64,000 bases of DNA from Chondrilla cf. caribensis (lineage: Eukaryota > Porifera > Demospongiae > Chondrillida > Chondrillidae): positions 2,993,631 to 3,057,630 of the forward strand of contig OZ026547.1 of NCBI GenBank assembly GCA_964020155.1, given 5' to 3'. This document shows positions 41,099 to 51,039 of this stretch, piece after piece. Positions within the stretch are counted from its first letter, which is position 1. Each line of letters starts with the position of its first letter. The position numbers were made by a program, and so were the translations under genes. The notes beneath the pieces are model-generated. The model was given only the letters and a program-made list of their open reading frames with translations, made no database searches and was not told where the DNA came from.

Positions 41099-43160
41099 GC
41101 ACACACACGCACACACACACATACACACACACACACACACACACATACACACACGCATACACCTACTGCATACATACGTATGTACATACCAGGAGCATGT
41201 ATAATACAATATAAATGTCCTAGTTTACCTAACAGTTGGTAAAGTATACCATATTACGCATAGAATGCTATATAATATGCTTTCCTATAATCCAACGATA
41301 TATACTATGTCAGATTAGGAAGGATGTCAAATTATGGAAAATTTATAGTCATTAAGGACACATTTGCTTCAGAAAGTGGCAAGCAATACACATGTGCATG
41401 CATGTGTTTGCGTGTACACTGTGTATGTTTACATTTATTAATTCTTGCATGCATGCATATGTGCATGTTTACACTCATGTATGTTTGTAGGTATAAATCA
41501 TGTTGCATGTACAGTGTGCATGCATGCATGCATCTTCATGTTAATGTTTGCATCTATGTTTGCATGCAAATTTGCTTGCATTGTGTACACTAAGTATGCT
41601 TATATGCATTAATGCTTGCAGTAACATAAGCACGTTCACAGTCATGAATGTTTGTAGGTAAGTATGCATCATGTTTGCATGTATGCATGCACGTTCATAT
41701 TAGTGCATGCTTGCATACGTGAAAATTATGCATGTTTACACATATGTATGCTTGTATGCATGCATCATGTTTACAAGTACACTAGGAAGTGATTGCATGC
41801 ATGCACGTTTGCATGTACATATGCTCGTATATGTGATCCAACCTGTAATAAAATAAACATACACCCACACACCTCAGGTCAGCTGCAGACATTGATTGGT
41901 AGGACAGTTTTTCAAATGTTCTCTGAAGAGGTTGGTGGAGAGGGTGATTCTCATTGGCCAGTGTAGCTGAACATCTCTGTATCAATCTTCCAGGCAGGCC
42001 AGCCTAAAGAAACATTGAATACATAATATGTGTATACATACGTACACGTGTGTGTATGTGTGTGTACATATTATGTATATACATGTGCGTACATACAGAT
42101 AATAATGACAATTGCACATATGTATGTGTAAAAGTGCATATACATAGTTATGTACAATTGTGTACATGCAGTGAGTATGCACGTTATATCTTCTGTGTAC
42201 ATAAACATACATACAGATGTGTGTTGTGTGCATGTGTACATATATATTTACACATGCACTTGTATCCTGGTTGAGGGGTAGATCAAAGGAAAAACTGTGC
42301 ATATATCACCCAAGTAGCACAGGTCACCAGTCAGGCTTTATTGTGATAACCACAAGGCAGGAAATTAGTAAACACAATTCTACTGCATGTTATAATATGT
42401 TGCATCGGACTATGCGGATACTTGTAATATAAATTGTACATCATTCACTATACCAGGATACAAGTTAGTTTTGCCCTACCTCAGCAAAAGATCAAAGAAT
42501 AAAGTGTGCACACATCAGCACTGGAGCACAGGTCACTGATGTGTGTGTGGGAAACAGCACAGGTCACCAGACAGGGTTCATTGTTAGGATTAATTGAGTG
42601 AGAACAACACAGGAAATTGATAAACACTTTCTATTGCACATGATATTTTATATTGAAATATATGTATAATATACTCTGTATAAATTGTTATCCCCAAGCT
42701 ACAACACATGTACAAAAGTGTGCATACAAATGTAAGTATGTATGTATCTTTACATACAGCACATGTATGTTTGCATGTACATGTGAGTATACATGCAATT
42801 GTATGTGTACATGTGTCATACTCTGTATAAATTGTTATCCCCAAGCTACAACACATGTACGAAAGTGTGCATACAAATGTAAGTATGTATGTATCTTTAC
42901 ATACAGAACATGTATGTTTGCATGTACATGTGAGCATACATGCAATTGTATGTGTACATGTGTCACAATCAGAACAAATATCCCATAAAACATGTTCCAA
43001 CAATCATTAATTGATATCATGTCCTATGCTATGTAAAGGGAACAAAATTAATAATGACTGCAGGTAATTAAAGTTATGTCAGCAGCTTACAAGCTCAGCA
43101 TCATGTCAGATATACAGCAGCTGTTCAGAGGAACTGCAGAAGTACTGTTATATGAGAGTA
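36607..43160 (-). CDS. WDFY3/Alfy-like gene fragment, copy A (partial exons)
   Basis: Exon 41873-42003 encodes AGLPGRLIQRCSATLANENH followed by PLHQPLQRTFEKLSYQS. Exon 36607-36751 encodes ILGMFLRSKSLLLNGNILHI then ILSLVGTLDIEHK and FKDLLA. Both have AG acceptors and GT donors. From memory of the family, both align in order with the ARM-rich N-terminal half of vertebrate WDFY3, a very large BEACH/WD40 autophagy scaffold. A third, weaker candidate exon (SAVPLNSCCISDMMLSL, about 43087-43155) lies where the preceding WDFY3 segment is expected. FReD locus 8 lies outside these exons on the other strand. The BEACH and WD40 part is not in the window. Gene or pseudogene cannot be settled. Confidence 0.6.
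37291..37461 (+). promoter_or_regulatory. Type A FReD promoter and 5'UTR, locus 8
   Basis: X-box-like ATCACCATGACAACC (37292-37306), CCAAT (37364) and TATAAAAG (37371-37378). Confidence 0.75.
37462..38776 (+). CDS. FReD locus 8: secreted fibrinogen-related protein, 242 aa
   Basis: Exons 37462-37531 and 38118-38776; 242 residues, no lesion. Signal peptide MINFSHGSKTIAILLL...; mature start about Q-C-P-P-M-P. Complete FRe[83 protein letters not shown], ending MKLRFRD. Very close to loci 4 and 10; differences concentrate after the calcium site (RSGLDDGQGVFWHDF). The downstream flank matches the flanks of loci 4 and 10 up to about 39115, where a Penelope relic takes over. Confidence 0.9.
39118..39482 (+). 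mobile_element. Penelope-like retroelement relic (GIY-YIG endonuclease end)
   Basis: In one frame from about 39278: PLGIKTTFQPISTLRQLIAH, then GVVYQIPCSNC, TYISQTGGAPVQRLKEHKKA. These match the C-terminal GIY-YIG nuclease of Penelope-like elements, including the CxxC of the VYQIPCxxC motif; the usual GIY-YIG tyrosine segment reads QTYISQTG here. One frameshift separates it from the upstream reading TFVTIPCIKNTSEAIRRILT. The reverse transcriptase is absent, so the copy is truncated. Confidence 0.75.
39483..39690. repeat. CACTA-type subterminal repeat fragment
   Basis: CTACAACCTTACTACAAG and CAAGCTTGTA units as at 36.2 kb, abutting the Penelope relic. No TIR seen. Confidence 0.5.
39831..41013. 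mobile_element. pogo/Tigger-like non-autonomous element, 1,183 bp
   Basis: Ends CAGTGGACCCTCATTTATC and the inverse of CAGTGGACCCTCACTTATC, flanked by TA on both sides (39829-39830, 41014-41015), the classic pogo/Tigger signature. Short minus-strand ORFs inside have no recognisable DDE or CENP-B-type domain. Confidence 0.8.
41015..41160. repeat. CA microsatellite
   Basis: CA tract directly abutting the pogo-like element; interruptions AACA, TGCA and CGCA. Confidence 0.95.
41380..41860. repeat. Degenerate TGCATG/TGTTTGCATG-rich region
   Basis: Alternating purine-pyrimidine words (GCATGCATGCA, GTTTGCATG) with no fixed unit. Runs up to the WDFY3-like exon at 41873. Confidence 0.55.
42258..42470. 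mobile_element. MITE with CTTGTATCCTGG termini, copy 2
   Basis: CTTGTATCCTGGTTGAGGGG at the left; right end is the inverse (CCAGGATACAAG). Followed by a second partial copy to about 42660. Confidence 0.65.
42668..42966. repeat. About 150-bp direct tandem duplication
   Basis: Two near-identical units starting ATACTCTGTATAAATTGTTA at 42668 and 42818; only a few differences, so recent. Confidence 0.85.
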
Positions 43161-43274
43161 GGCACAGACATATAGACATGATATAAGCGAACACGTGTAA
43201 ATATGTACAAGATGGCCCTTGATTGGTTTCACACATACACACATATAACACATACACAATGCATACACTACAAA

Positions 43275-43372
43275 GTACACACACACACACACATGCACTA
43301 ACATATACACATGGAAGTATGTACCACACACACACACACACATGCACTAACATATACACATGGAAGTATGTA

Positions 43373-43448
<76 letters not shown>

Positions 43449-43480
43449 AAACACACCCACCCACACACACACACTAATGT
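43275..43480. repeat. CA microsatellite with 49-bp duplicated leader
   Basis: CATGCACTAACATATACACA occurs twice before a long CA tract (43372-43440). Confidence 0.9.
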
Positions 43481-43763
43481 GTGCTATGAAAGAACACCAT
43501 TCAACACACCTTGGGAGACAGGAGGTACAGAATTTAGAATGTTACAAGACTCCACTCACACAAGCAGAAAGTATACAAAATACAATAACAACATTAGAGG
43601 AGACATAAACACATTAAGAAGTCTGACACTTCACAAGTGATATTATCGTAAACATCACTAAACTGCATATCCTTCTAATATGTGCAAGACATAACTACTT
43701 AATTTGACTAATTGATTGTGGAAGTCTGTAAACATCTCATGACTTATGATGTGGTGTGATGAT

Positions 43764-44001
43764 ATTGCCATGACAACCAAAATTCTGTCATGACAACACA
43801 ACTCCCACATGTACACACCCACTAACCAATGCCATAAAAAACGCCACTCAACACACAGAACAACAAGTAAGTGAGATCAAGGAGAAAGAGAACACTAACT
43901 ACAGAGAATATTACAGCTCAGGAACAAGAACATGATCAACTTTAGTCATGGATCAACAACTATTGCCATACTTCTACTAGCTACTACAGCATATGGACAA
44001 T
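43764..44001 (+). pseudogene. Orphan type A FReD promoter and signal-peptide exon (locus 9)
   Basis: X-box-like ATTGCCATGACAACC (43764-43778), CCAAT, then CATAAAAA instead of TATAAAAG (43833), the conserved 5'UTR, and the exon ATG at 43932 to 44001 with donor GTAAGT. The signal peptide is intact (MINFSHGSTTIAILLLATTA). The following intron (44002-44250) matches the locus 12 intron. No FReD exon follows before the LTR element at 45211, so the locus is either broken or an alternative first exon for locus 10. Confidence 0.75.
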
Positions 44002-44379
44002 GTAAGTACAACACACTAACTACATACACAGCTGTACTTAACAACCTCACAATACCTAAATGAGTAAAATTAATAATCAAATGTTGGAATGGATTCAAAC
44101 AATTTATAGGGAGAGGGAAATTATTGCAATGGATGTTAGCTATAATTCCCATATATACCCTCTAATAGGCCTTCTTGGTGATACCCTAACTTTTGTGCTA
44201 CAAGGGGGAGGGCGGAGGCAAGGGAACCACTTTCAAAAACATAAACTACGTACAGAATATACATGTGTACATATACAATACAGATTATGTACAAAATGAA
44301 TACATAATATAATAATACAATACATACACTTCAGTACGTATGTGTATATTAAATATTAGCATCTGAGTAAGTATAAATG

Positions 44380-44795
44380 ACATGTACAGATGTCATGAAT
44401 AACACAGTACACACTGTACAGTATGTACAGATCTCGTACAACACAGTATACACCGTACAGTATGTACAGATTTCATGTATGACTGTATACACTGTACAGT
44501 ATGTACAGATCACCTGTAAGACACAGTATACAATGTACAGTATGTACATATTTCATGTACGTACAACATAGTATATACTGTACAGATCTCATGTACAACA
44601 CAGTATACAATGAACAGTATGTACAGATCTCATGTACTACATAGTATACAATGTACAGTATGTACAAATCTCATATACAGCACAGTATACACTGTATACG
44701 TAAGGACGGATTTCATGTACATGCATATACACTGTACAGTATGTACAGATGTCATGTACAATACGGTATACACTGTACAGTATGTACGGATCATG
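44380..44795. repeat. Minisatellite, about 41-bp unit, about ten copies
   Basis: Units contain CACTGTACAGTATGTACAGA and TCATGTACAACACAGTATA. The unit is itself semi-palindromic (TGTACA). Confidence 0.85.
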
Positions 44796-44807
44796 TGTGC
44801 TGGCTAG

Positions 44808-45176
44808 AGTGGAACTGCTGGGGACAGACCACTGTCTTCCAGAAACCATTTTTTTGCTGAATGAAATGAGGACCAAAGGTGACATGCTTCATTGTACAGT
44901 GTGTATGTACACATATGTATGCATGTGAACATACACAAAGAAATGGCACATTCCAATGAAAGATTATAAAATTTGGAAAGAGACTATAAGTCTACGATGC
45001 TAGGAAATACCAACCAGTACATGTACAGATCACCTCAACACATCAACAACATTACAAGTAAACATGTTTTGTGTACATTGCAAGTTCTAATGGAACTAGA
45101 CAGACAGACAGACAGGGTCTCCACCACAAGAATAATAAGTTCCCAAAACTTTACATTATTTTGAATACATCCAATA
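44808..45176. repeat. Dispersed repeat, copy 2 (see 15665-16075)
   Basis: Reads AGTGGAACTGCTGGGGACAG onward. Its right part is the insertion site of the gypsy element; the locus 10 upstream block resumes after the 3' LTR. Confidence 0.65.
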
Positions 45177-45210
45177 CAAAAATTCTTATTGAATAAATAT
45201 CTATTACTAT

Positions 45211-45636
45211 TGTAACAGTGTTGTCCATGTGTATGTCCTTGTATGTACATTGACATTGTATGTCTGTGCAAGTGTTGTGATAGATAGTGTTTGTATTTGT
45301 GAGGATTCTGCTTGTGTATCATTTCACCTTTAGTATTATATCATCTTTGTGTTAAAGTGAGCACCACCCCTATAGTCACCTGTCTTTGAGTAACTACTGC
45401 ATATCACTTTACTATCACTTTACTATGTCTGGACGTTCAGTCTCCATTGTGCTTTAACACTTAGTGTATTCTGTGTGGGCACTTGTCCCTTTCACTGTAC
45501 CTTATTTAAGTAGAACCTCACTGTTATACTTAGTCTAGTGCTTAGTCTAGAGTTTGGATATTACTTGAATTATCTGTGCATTCAGTTACTGCTGCGTTAC
45601 GTGCGACTTGCGTTAGCTCTTACGGACACGGTTACA
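45211..45636 (+). repeat. 5' LTR of Ty3/gypsy element, 426 bp
   Basis: Starts TGTAACAGTG and ends GTTACA two bases before the primer-binding site. Aligned with the 3' LTR it differs by about two substitutions and a 2-bp indel over 380 bp. Confidence 0.85.
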
Positions 45637-45638
45637 AT

Positions 45639-45656
45639 TGGCGTAGTCGGCAGGAT
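45639..45656 (+). other. Primer-binding site, tRNA-Ser type
   Basis: TGGCGTAGTCGGCAGGAT is complementary to the 3' end of a eukaryotic tRNA-Ser (acceptor ...CGACTACG plus CCA). Confidence 0.75.
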
Positions 45657-45663
45657 CCTTAGA

Positions 45664-46497
45664 ATGGCTGGAAAACCCGTTGTGCTCCCCGACATGTTTT
45701 CAGGAGAAGGAAACTGGGAGGATTGGTTCGACCACTTCAACAATGTTGCAGCCGTCAACAAATGGACCGATGAGCAGAAATTGCTTTGGGTGAAGGTCAG
45801 GCTGACTGGAAGGGCCCAAACGGCTTTCAAGAAGCTATCGGATGCTGATAAAGAATCGTTTGAAGCTGCAACAAAGGCTCTCAAGGATCGTTTTGAACCG
45901 AAGAGCAAGAAAGAGCTATACATCGCCGAATTCTACGCACGCAGGAAACGTAAGACGGAAGGCTGGGCCGAATATGGAGAAGACCTTCGTGTGTTAGTCG
46001 ATAAGGCCTTCCCATCGCTAGCTGCAGATGCCAAGCAGTTACTCGCCCTCCAGCACTTCATGAGCCAGATCGAGAATGTGCAGATCGCTTTCACCATCAG
46101 ACAAAGAAACCCGACAACAGTAGAAGAAGCTGTACGTGCCACACTCGAGTTTGAGTCTTATCTACAACCCAAGCAACGCATTGGACACATCACCGGGTCA
46201 ACAGCTGAGTCCGTAAACCAGGTCGTAACCAGTGATAAGGAGGAACTACTGCTCAAGACCATGTCTGATATTTTAGGCCGTCTGGAAAAACTTGAGATGC
46301 AGACGATCCCCACTTCCTCCACCATGCCAAGGCAGCCCCAAGGCCAGAAACAACAAAGCACACCAGGACGCCAACCCTCTTCGAAATCACCAACCTCGAC
46401 CATCGTATGCCACAAGTGTGGTGTGGAAGGACACTATGCCAGAGGATGTGCCAGCAAGCGTAACGCGCGTTCGGGAAACGGACGTCCCTCAGCATAG
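45664..46497 (+). CDS. Gag polyprotein of gypsy element, 277 aa
   Basis: Structural protein of the retrotransposon particle. The in-frame open region begins in the LTR, but the ATG at 45664, just after the primer-binding site, is the logical start (MAGKPVVLPDMFSGEGNWED). Capsid-like helical region, then a Ser/Gln-rich linker and one CCHC zinc knuckle (CHKCGVEGHYARGC) near the C-terminus for RNA binding. Two stop codons in succession (46495-46500) end gag. The pol frame is -1 relative to gag and overlaps it by 34 nt, suggesting frameshifting or reinitiation. Confidence 0.88.
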   Translation: MAGKPVVLPDMFSGEGNWEDWFDHFNNVAAVNKWTDEQKLLWVKVRLTGRAQTAFKKLSDADKESFEAATKALKDRFEPKSKKELYIAEFYARRKRKTEGWAEYGEDLRVLVDKAFPSLAADAKQLLALQHFMSQIENVQIAFTIRQRNPTTVEEAVRATLEFESYLQPKQRIGHITGSTAESVNQVVTSDKEELLLKTMSDILGRLEKLEMQTIPTSSTMPRQPQGQKQQSTPGRQPSSKSPTSTIVCHKCGVEGHYARGCASKRNARSGNGRPSA

Positions 46498-49400
46498 TAG
46501 GTCCCGTGCCTGAGGGAGACAGTAGTGGGCCTACTAAAACAACCATCGTTACTATATCCTCCGGAAACTCATACTTTCTCCCTGCTTCCATCAACGAACG
46601 GAGGATTGACCTACTAGTCGACACCGGATCAGCTTTCTCGATCCTAAGGAAAGACACCTGGGACAGACTCTTCCCAAAAGGCAAAGATTTAACCCCCAGC
46701 AGCAGAAATTTTGTTGGAGTGGACGGAAATCGCTTGAACGTTCAAGGATCATGTCAGGTCCCAATCGTTATAAGAGGTAAAACTTTTGCCATTGAAGTAT
46801 ATGTTATTGATGACATCACAGCAGAAGCCATACTAGGATTGAACTTCCTCGAGAAGAACAACGCATGCATCGATACTGCAGCAGGTCGCCTCACTATCCC
46901 TGGAGCAGAAGTAGTCGCGGAACTCAAGAAAGAGAGAGGAACCAGCCTGCCCCACGAATACCCAGCTATCCAACAGATTGATCTATGTGTCCAGAACACC
47001 CTGACTGTACCACGATGGAGTGAAGTGGAGATTGAAACCTCACCGGCCCAGGAGTTACCCGAAGGAACCTGGTTGGTAGAGAGCCAGACAAAGAGTAAAC
47101 ACCCACTTCTTGTAGCTCGTTCACTGATTCACAGCGCTTCAGCCTGCCCAGTGCGTATAATGAACCTCAGTCAGGAGGATGTTGTCGTGTATGGAGGTAG
47201 CAAGGTAGCAGTAGCCAGCCCAATCGGTGAGTCTAACATCTATTCAGAAAATCAAGCAAATATTCGTGCTGTCTCTGAATCCCTGACCCAAGATAACAGG
47301 GAAGCCTTGCAGGAAGTAGTAGAACAGGCCCAAGACCTTACAGAGACAGAAAAGGACCAACTTTTTAAGTTGCTGCACTCGTATTCCAACATCTTTGCCC
47401 AACACACAGCTGACTTCGGCCGCACCGGAAAGATCAAGCACCGGATAGACACTGGAGATTCGCCACCTATCCGTCAACCTTTCCGGAGGACACCACCCAA
47501 CAGGAGGGAAGACATGACCAGACTACTAGGAGAAATGTCAAACAAGTCAGTCATCCAACCATCCACGAGCCCATGGGCATCCCCCGTTGTACTTGTAAGG
47601 AAAAAAGATGGGTCCCATCGCTTCTGTATTGACTACCGCAAAGTCAATGCCGTCACTCGCAAGGATGCTTATCCCCTTCTTCGAATTGATGACACCCTCG
47701 ACACCTTGTCAGGATCACAGTGGTTCAGCACCCTCGACCTTATCAGTGGGTACTGGCAAGTAGAGGTTGACCCCCAAGACAAACCCAAAACTGCCTTCGC
47801 TACACCCGATGGTCTGTTCGAATTCAATGTGATGCCTTTTGGACTGTGTAATGCACCAGCAACCTTTCAGCGACTAATGAACATGGTTTTAGCAGGACTG
47901 CAATGGACGAACTGTCTTGTGTATCTGGATGACGTCATTGTCATGGGAAGGACATTTGAGGAACACCTACACAACCTAGCAACTGTGTTTGACAGACTTC
48001 AAGAAGCCAACCTAAAACTGAAACCACAAAAGTGTGCATTCGCCAAGAAGCAAGTGACCTTTCTGGGTCATATCGTCTCCCCTAGAGGAATAGCAACAGA
48101 CCCAGAGAAGACTGCCAAGGTAGCCAATTGGCCCGAGCCCCAATCCCCGAAGGAAGTTCAGCAGTTCTTAGGACTGGCCAGTTATTATCGACGTTTCATC
48201 AAAGATTTCGCAAGCATTGCCAAGCCCCTACATCGCCTTACCGAGAAAGCAAGTACCTTTCGTTGGACCCAGGAGTGCACCCATGCATTTGAGGAACTTC
48301 GTAAGAGGCTAGTTTCCTCCCCCGTATTAGCCTTCCCAGACTACAGGAAGCCCTTCATCCTCGACACTGACGCCAGTGATTTAGGAATTGGAGCAGTTCT
48401 CTCACAAGTCCAGGAGGATGGACAGGAACGCGTGGTCGCCTATGCCAGCCGAGTACTGTCCAAACCAGAGAGACGTTACTGTGTCACTAGGAAAGAGCTT
48501 TTGGCCGTAGTCGCATTCGTACAACACTTCCGTTCTTACCTCCTTGGCTCCCGCTTCACACTCCGGACAGACCACGGTTCCTTAACATGGTTATGGAACT
48601 TCAAGGAGCCTCAAGGACAGCTAGCACGTTGGCTCGAGAAGCTGCAAGAATTTGACTTCACCATTCTACACCGCCCAGGGAAGAGGCATGGCAACGCTGA
48701 TGCTCTATCCAGGCTACCATGCCAACAGTGTGGACGTGACCAACACCAAGACAGCATTGAACCAACGGAGGATCCCACTCATCTGTGCACTGTGAGTATG
48801 ATGGGACAAGATGATGTCAGCCTCAGAGATGCGCAACTCTCAGATCCAGATGTAGGACCCATCCTCACAGGCATGGAGTGTGGTCAGAAGCCAACAAACC
48901 TAACAGGCCAGAGTCCACATTTTCGCAGACTGCTTCAATTATGGGATCAGCTGGTAGTCAACGACTCCTTACTTTGGAGGAATTACCAACCCCAGGAGAA
49001 TTCACAAACTCATTTGCAACTCATTGTGCCCAAGTGTCTCAGAGACAAAATCTTGGAGGACATCCATAGTGGCACAATGGGTGCCCACTTGGGAGAGGAA
49101 AAGACACTAATGAAGTTGAAGGAACGCTATTACTGGCCCGGACATCATACTGACACATGCACATTTTGCAAGACCTGCTCTAAGTGTGCAGCACGAAAAT
49201 CAGCCAGCCCTCGAAGGAGAGGTCAGCTTCACCCCGTCACTACAGGATATCCCATGCAGTTGGTTGCCGTTGACATCCTAGGCCCACTGCCAGAATCACG
49301 TCAAGGGAACGTATACCTACTCGTTGTAGCAGATTACTTCACTCGATGGATGGAAGCATACCCGATTCCCAACCAGGAGGCAGCCACCGTCGCTAAAGTT

Positions 49401-50306
49401 CTGACCAACGAGTATTTCCTCCGGTTCTCACCTCCAGAACAGCTGCACTCTGATCAAGGCCGTCAGTTTGAGGCAGAGATCCTAGAGGAGATTTGTAAGC
49501 TTCTGGGAATAAGGAAGACCAGGACCACCGCCTACCACCCACAGAGTGAGGGTCTCGTAGAACGCTTTAACCGTACCCTCTTGAGTATGCTATCCACCAT
49601 GATTGGCAAACATCACGATCTCTGGGAAGAACATGTGCATTCTGTTTGCATGGCATACAACACCAGCATACAATCCACCACTGGGTATTCGCCATTCTAC
49701 CTCATGTTTGGGAGACAAGCGCGTCTGCCGATTGACCTCATGTATGGAGCCCACATCTCAGCACCGACTGACGTTAATCAATATGCTCAAGATGTCAAGG
49801 AATCCTTGCAGGAAGCGTACAACAACGTCCGAAGGAATTTCCAACTGAAACAGTCCCGGCAAAAAGAGTTTTACGATCAAAGGATTCACGGCAAACCTTT
49901 TGACAAGGACACATTAGTCTGGTTACACTCAACAGTCATCCCTCGTGGATGTTCCCGTAAATTTCACCACCCATGGACAGGACCATACCGTGTCATCAAA
50001 CGGATATCTGATGTTACATACCGCATCCAGAGTGTTGGAGGCAGAAGGAAACGACTGGTTGTTCATTTCGATCGACTAAAGCCTTGTGATCCTAACACCA
50101 GATTCGACCACCATGGGCACGCACCATCAGGACAGGAAGACAACAATCCGCCTCATTCTCCACCTGTCGCAGACCCGCCTGTTACATTTGGCCGAGAGCT
50201 ACAACTGCTTGATCATAGTACTTCAGACTCTCCCGACCAGGTTAGAAGGTATCCTGAACGTTGTCGTCAGCACCCAGACCGTTACGGAGTTTCCATCGGG
50301 CACTGA
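46464..50306 (+). CDS. Pol polyprotein of gypsy element
   Basis: Open from 46464; the first canonical-like start context is uncertain, so a fusion to gag by -1 frameshift is likely. Counting from 46506: aspartic protease (LLVDTGSAFSIL, about 36-48), reverse transcriptase (FCIDYRKVNAVTR; YLDD about 473-476), RNase H (LDTDASDLGIGAVLS, about 618), integrase with an HHCC finger (about 850-895), catalytic Asp in VDILG and SDQG and Glu in QSEGLVERFNR, then a GPY/F module (GPYRVIKRISDVTYRI). No chromodomain seen. Length near 1,266 residues and all catalytic residues present, so this copy was probably active recently. Confidence 0.93.
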   Translation, partial: RAFGKRTSLSIVGPVPEGDSSGPTKTTIVTISSGNSYFLPASINERRIDLLVDTGSAFSILRKDTWDRLFPKGKDLTPSSRNFVGVDGNRLNVQGSCQVPIVIRGKTFAIEVYVIDDITAEAILGLNFLEKNNACIDTAAGRLTIPGAEVVAELKKERGTSLPHEYPAIQQIDLCVQNTLTVPRWSEVEIETSPAQELPEGTWLVESQTKSKHPLLVARSLIHSASACPVRIMNLSQEDVVVYGGSKVAVASPIGESNIYSENQANIRAVSESLTQDNREALQEVVEQAQDLTETEKDQLFKLLHSYSNIFAQHTADFGRTGKIKHRIDTGDSPPIRQPFRRTPPNRREDMTRLLGEMSNKSVIQPSTSPWASPVVLVRKKDGSHRFCIDYRKVNAVTRKDAYPLLRIDDTLDTLSGSQWFSTLDLISGYWQVEVDPQDKPKTAFATPDGLFEFNVMPFGLCNAPATFQRLMNMVLAGLQWTNCLVYLDDVIVMGRTFEEHLHNLATVFDRLQEANLKLKPQKCAFAKKQVTFLGHIVSPRGIATDPEKTAKVANWPEPQSPKEVQQFLGLASYYRRFIKDFASIAKPLHRLTEKASTFRWTQECTHAFEELRKRLVSSPVLAFPDYRKPFILDTDASDLGIGAVLSQVQEDGQERVVAYASRVLSKPERRYCVTRKELLAVVAFVQHFRSYLLGSRFTLRTDHGSLTWLWNFKEPQGQLARWLEKLQEFDFTILHRPGKRHGNADALSRLPCQQCGRDQHQDSIEPTEDPTHLCTVSMMGQDDVSLRDAQLSDPDVGPILTGMECGQKPTNLTGQSPHFRRLLQLWDQLVVNDSLLWRNYQPQENSQTHLQLIVPKCLRDKILEDIHSGTMGAHLGEEKTLMKLKERYYWPGHHTDTCTFCKTCSKCAARKSASPRRRGQLHPVTTGYPMQLVAVDILGPLPESRQGNVYLLVVADYFTRWMEAYPIPNQEAATVAKVLTNEYFLRFSPPEQLHSDQGRQFEAEILEEICKLLGIRKTRTTAYHPQSEGLVERFNRTLLSMLSTMIGKHHDLWEEHVHSVCMAYNTSIQSTTGYSPFYLMFGRQARLPIDLMYGAHISAPTDVNQYAQDVKESLQEAYNNVRRNFQLKQSRQKEFYDQRIHGKPFDKDTLVWLHSTVIPRGCSRKFHHPWTGPYRVIKRISDVTYRIQSVGGRRKRLVVHFDRLKPCDPNTRFDHHGHAPSGQEDNNPPHSPPVADPPVTFGRELQLLDHSTSDSPDQVRRYPERCRQHPDRYGVSIGH

Positions 50307-50338
50307 ATCCAGGACGGATTCTTTGAGAGGGGGAGCAG

Positions 50339-50720
50339 TGTAACAGTGTTGTCCATGTGTATGTCCTTGTATGTACATTGACATTGTATGTCTGTGCAAG
50401 TGTTGTGATAGATAGTGCTTGTATTTGTGAGGATTCTGCTTGTGTATCATTTCACCTTTAGTATTATATCATCTTTGTGTTAAAGTGAGCACCACCCCTA
50501 TAGTCACCTGTCTTTGAGTAACTACTGCCTATCACTTTACTATCACTTTACTATGTCTGGACGTTCAGTCTCCATTGTGCTTTAACACTTAGTGTATTCT
50601 CTGTGTGGGCACTTGTCCCTTTCACTGTACCTTATTTAAGTAGAACCTCACTGTTATACTTAGTCTAGTGCTTAGTCTAGAGTTTGGATATTACTTGAAT
50701 TATCTGTGCATTCAGTTACT
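50339..50720 (+). repeat. 3' LTR of gypsy element, truncated (382 bp)
   Basis: Begins TGTAACAGTG after the purine tract. Similarity to the 5' LTR ends at CATTCAGTTACT; the following CCATTAAATATTCAATTG belongs to the target. Confidence 0.85.
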
Positions 50721-50869
50721 CCATTAAATATTCAATTGTTTATAGAACCTTCAATCTACAAACAATCATTGGAGACACAAGAATACAATAAAATTCACTT
50801 TAATAAAGTTTTGAAAACACAACACACATCACTTGTTATTCCTTCAGAAAGGAGGGTGACATCATGTGT

Positions 50870-51039
50870 GTTACCAAGGCAACCAACATACTGTCTTGAC
50901 AACACAACTTCCACATGTACACACCCACTAACCAATGCTATAAAAGAACACCACTCAACACACAGAAACAACAAGTAAGAGAGATCAAGGAGAAAGAGAA
51001 CACTGACTACAGAGAACGTTACAGCTCAGGAACAAGAAC
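50870..51039 (+). promoter_or_regulatory. Type A FReD promoter and 5'UTR, locus 10
   Basis: X-box GTTACCAAGGCAACC (50870-50884), CCAAT (50932) and TATAAAAG (50939-50946). Only about 150 bp from the gypsy 3' LTR, which could add regulatory input. Confidence 0.8.

Larger units (their letters stand above)
45211..50720 (+). mobile_element. Ty3/gypsy LTR retrotransposon
   Basis: Order: LTR, primer-binding site, gag, pol (protease-RT-RNase H-integrase), purine tract (GAGAGGGGGAG, about 50325), LTR. No frameshift in gag or pol beyond the normal gag/pol frame change. The 3' LTR stops at 50720 without the last 46 bp of the 5' LTR, and no clean 5-bp target duplication is visible, so the right end has suffered a small deletion. 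Confidence 0.9.

Noticed and set aside
45538..45663. Upstream extension of gag into the LTR
   Set aside because: In-frame open sequence, but it lies before the primer-binding site; the ATG at 45664 fits the genomic RNA layout.
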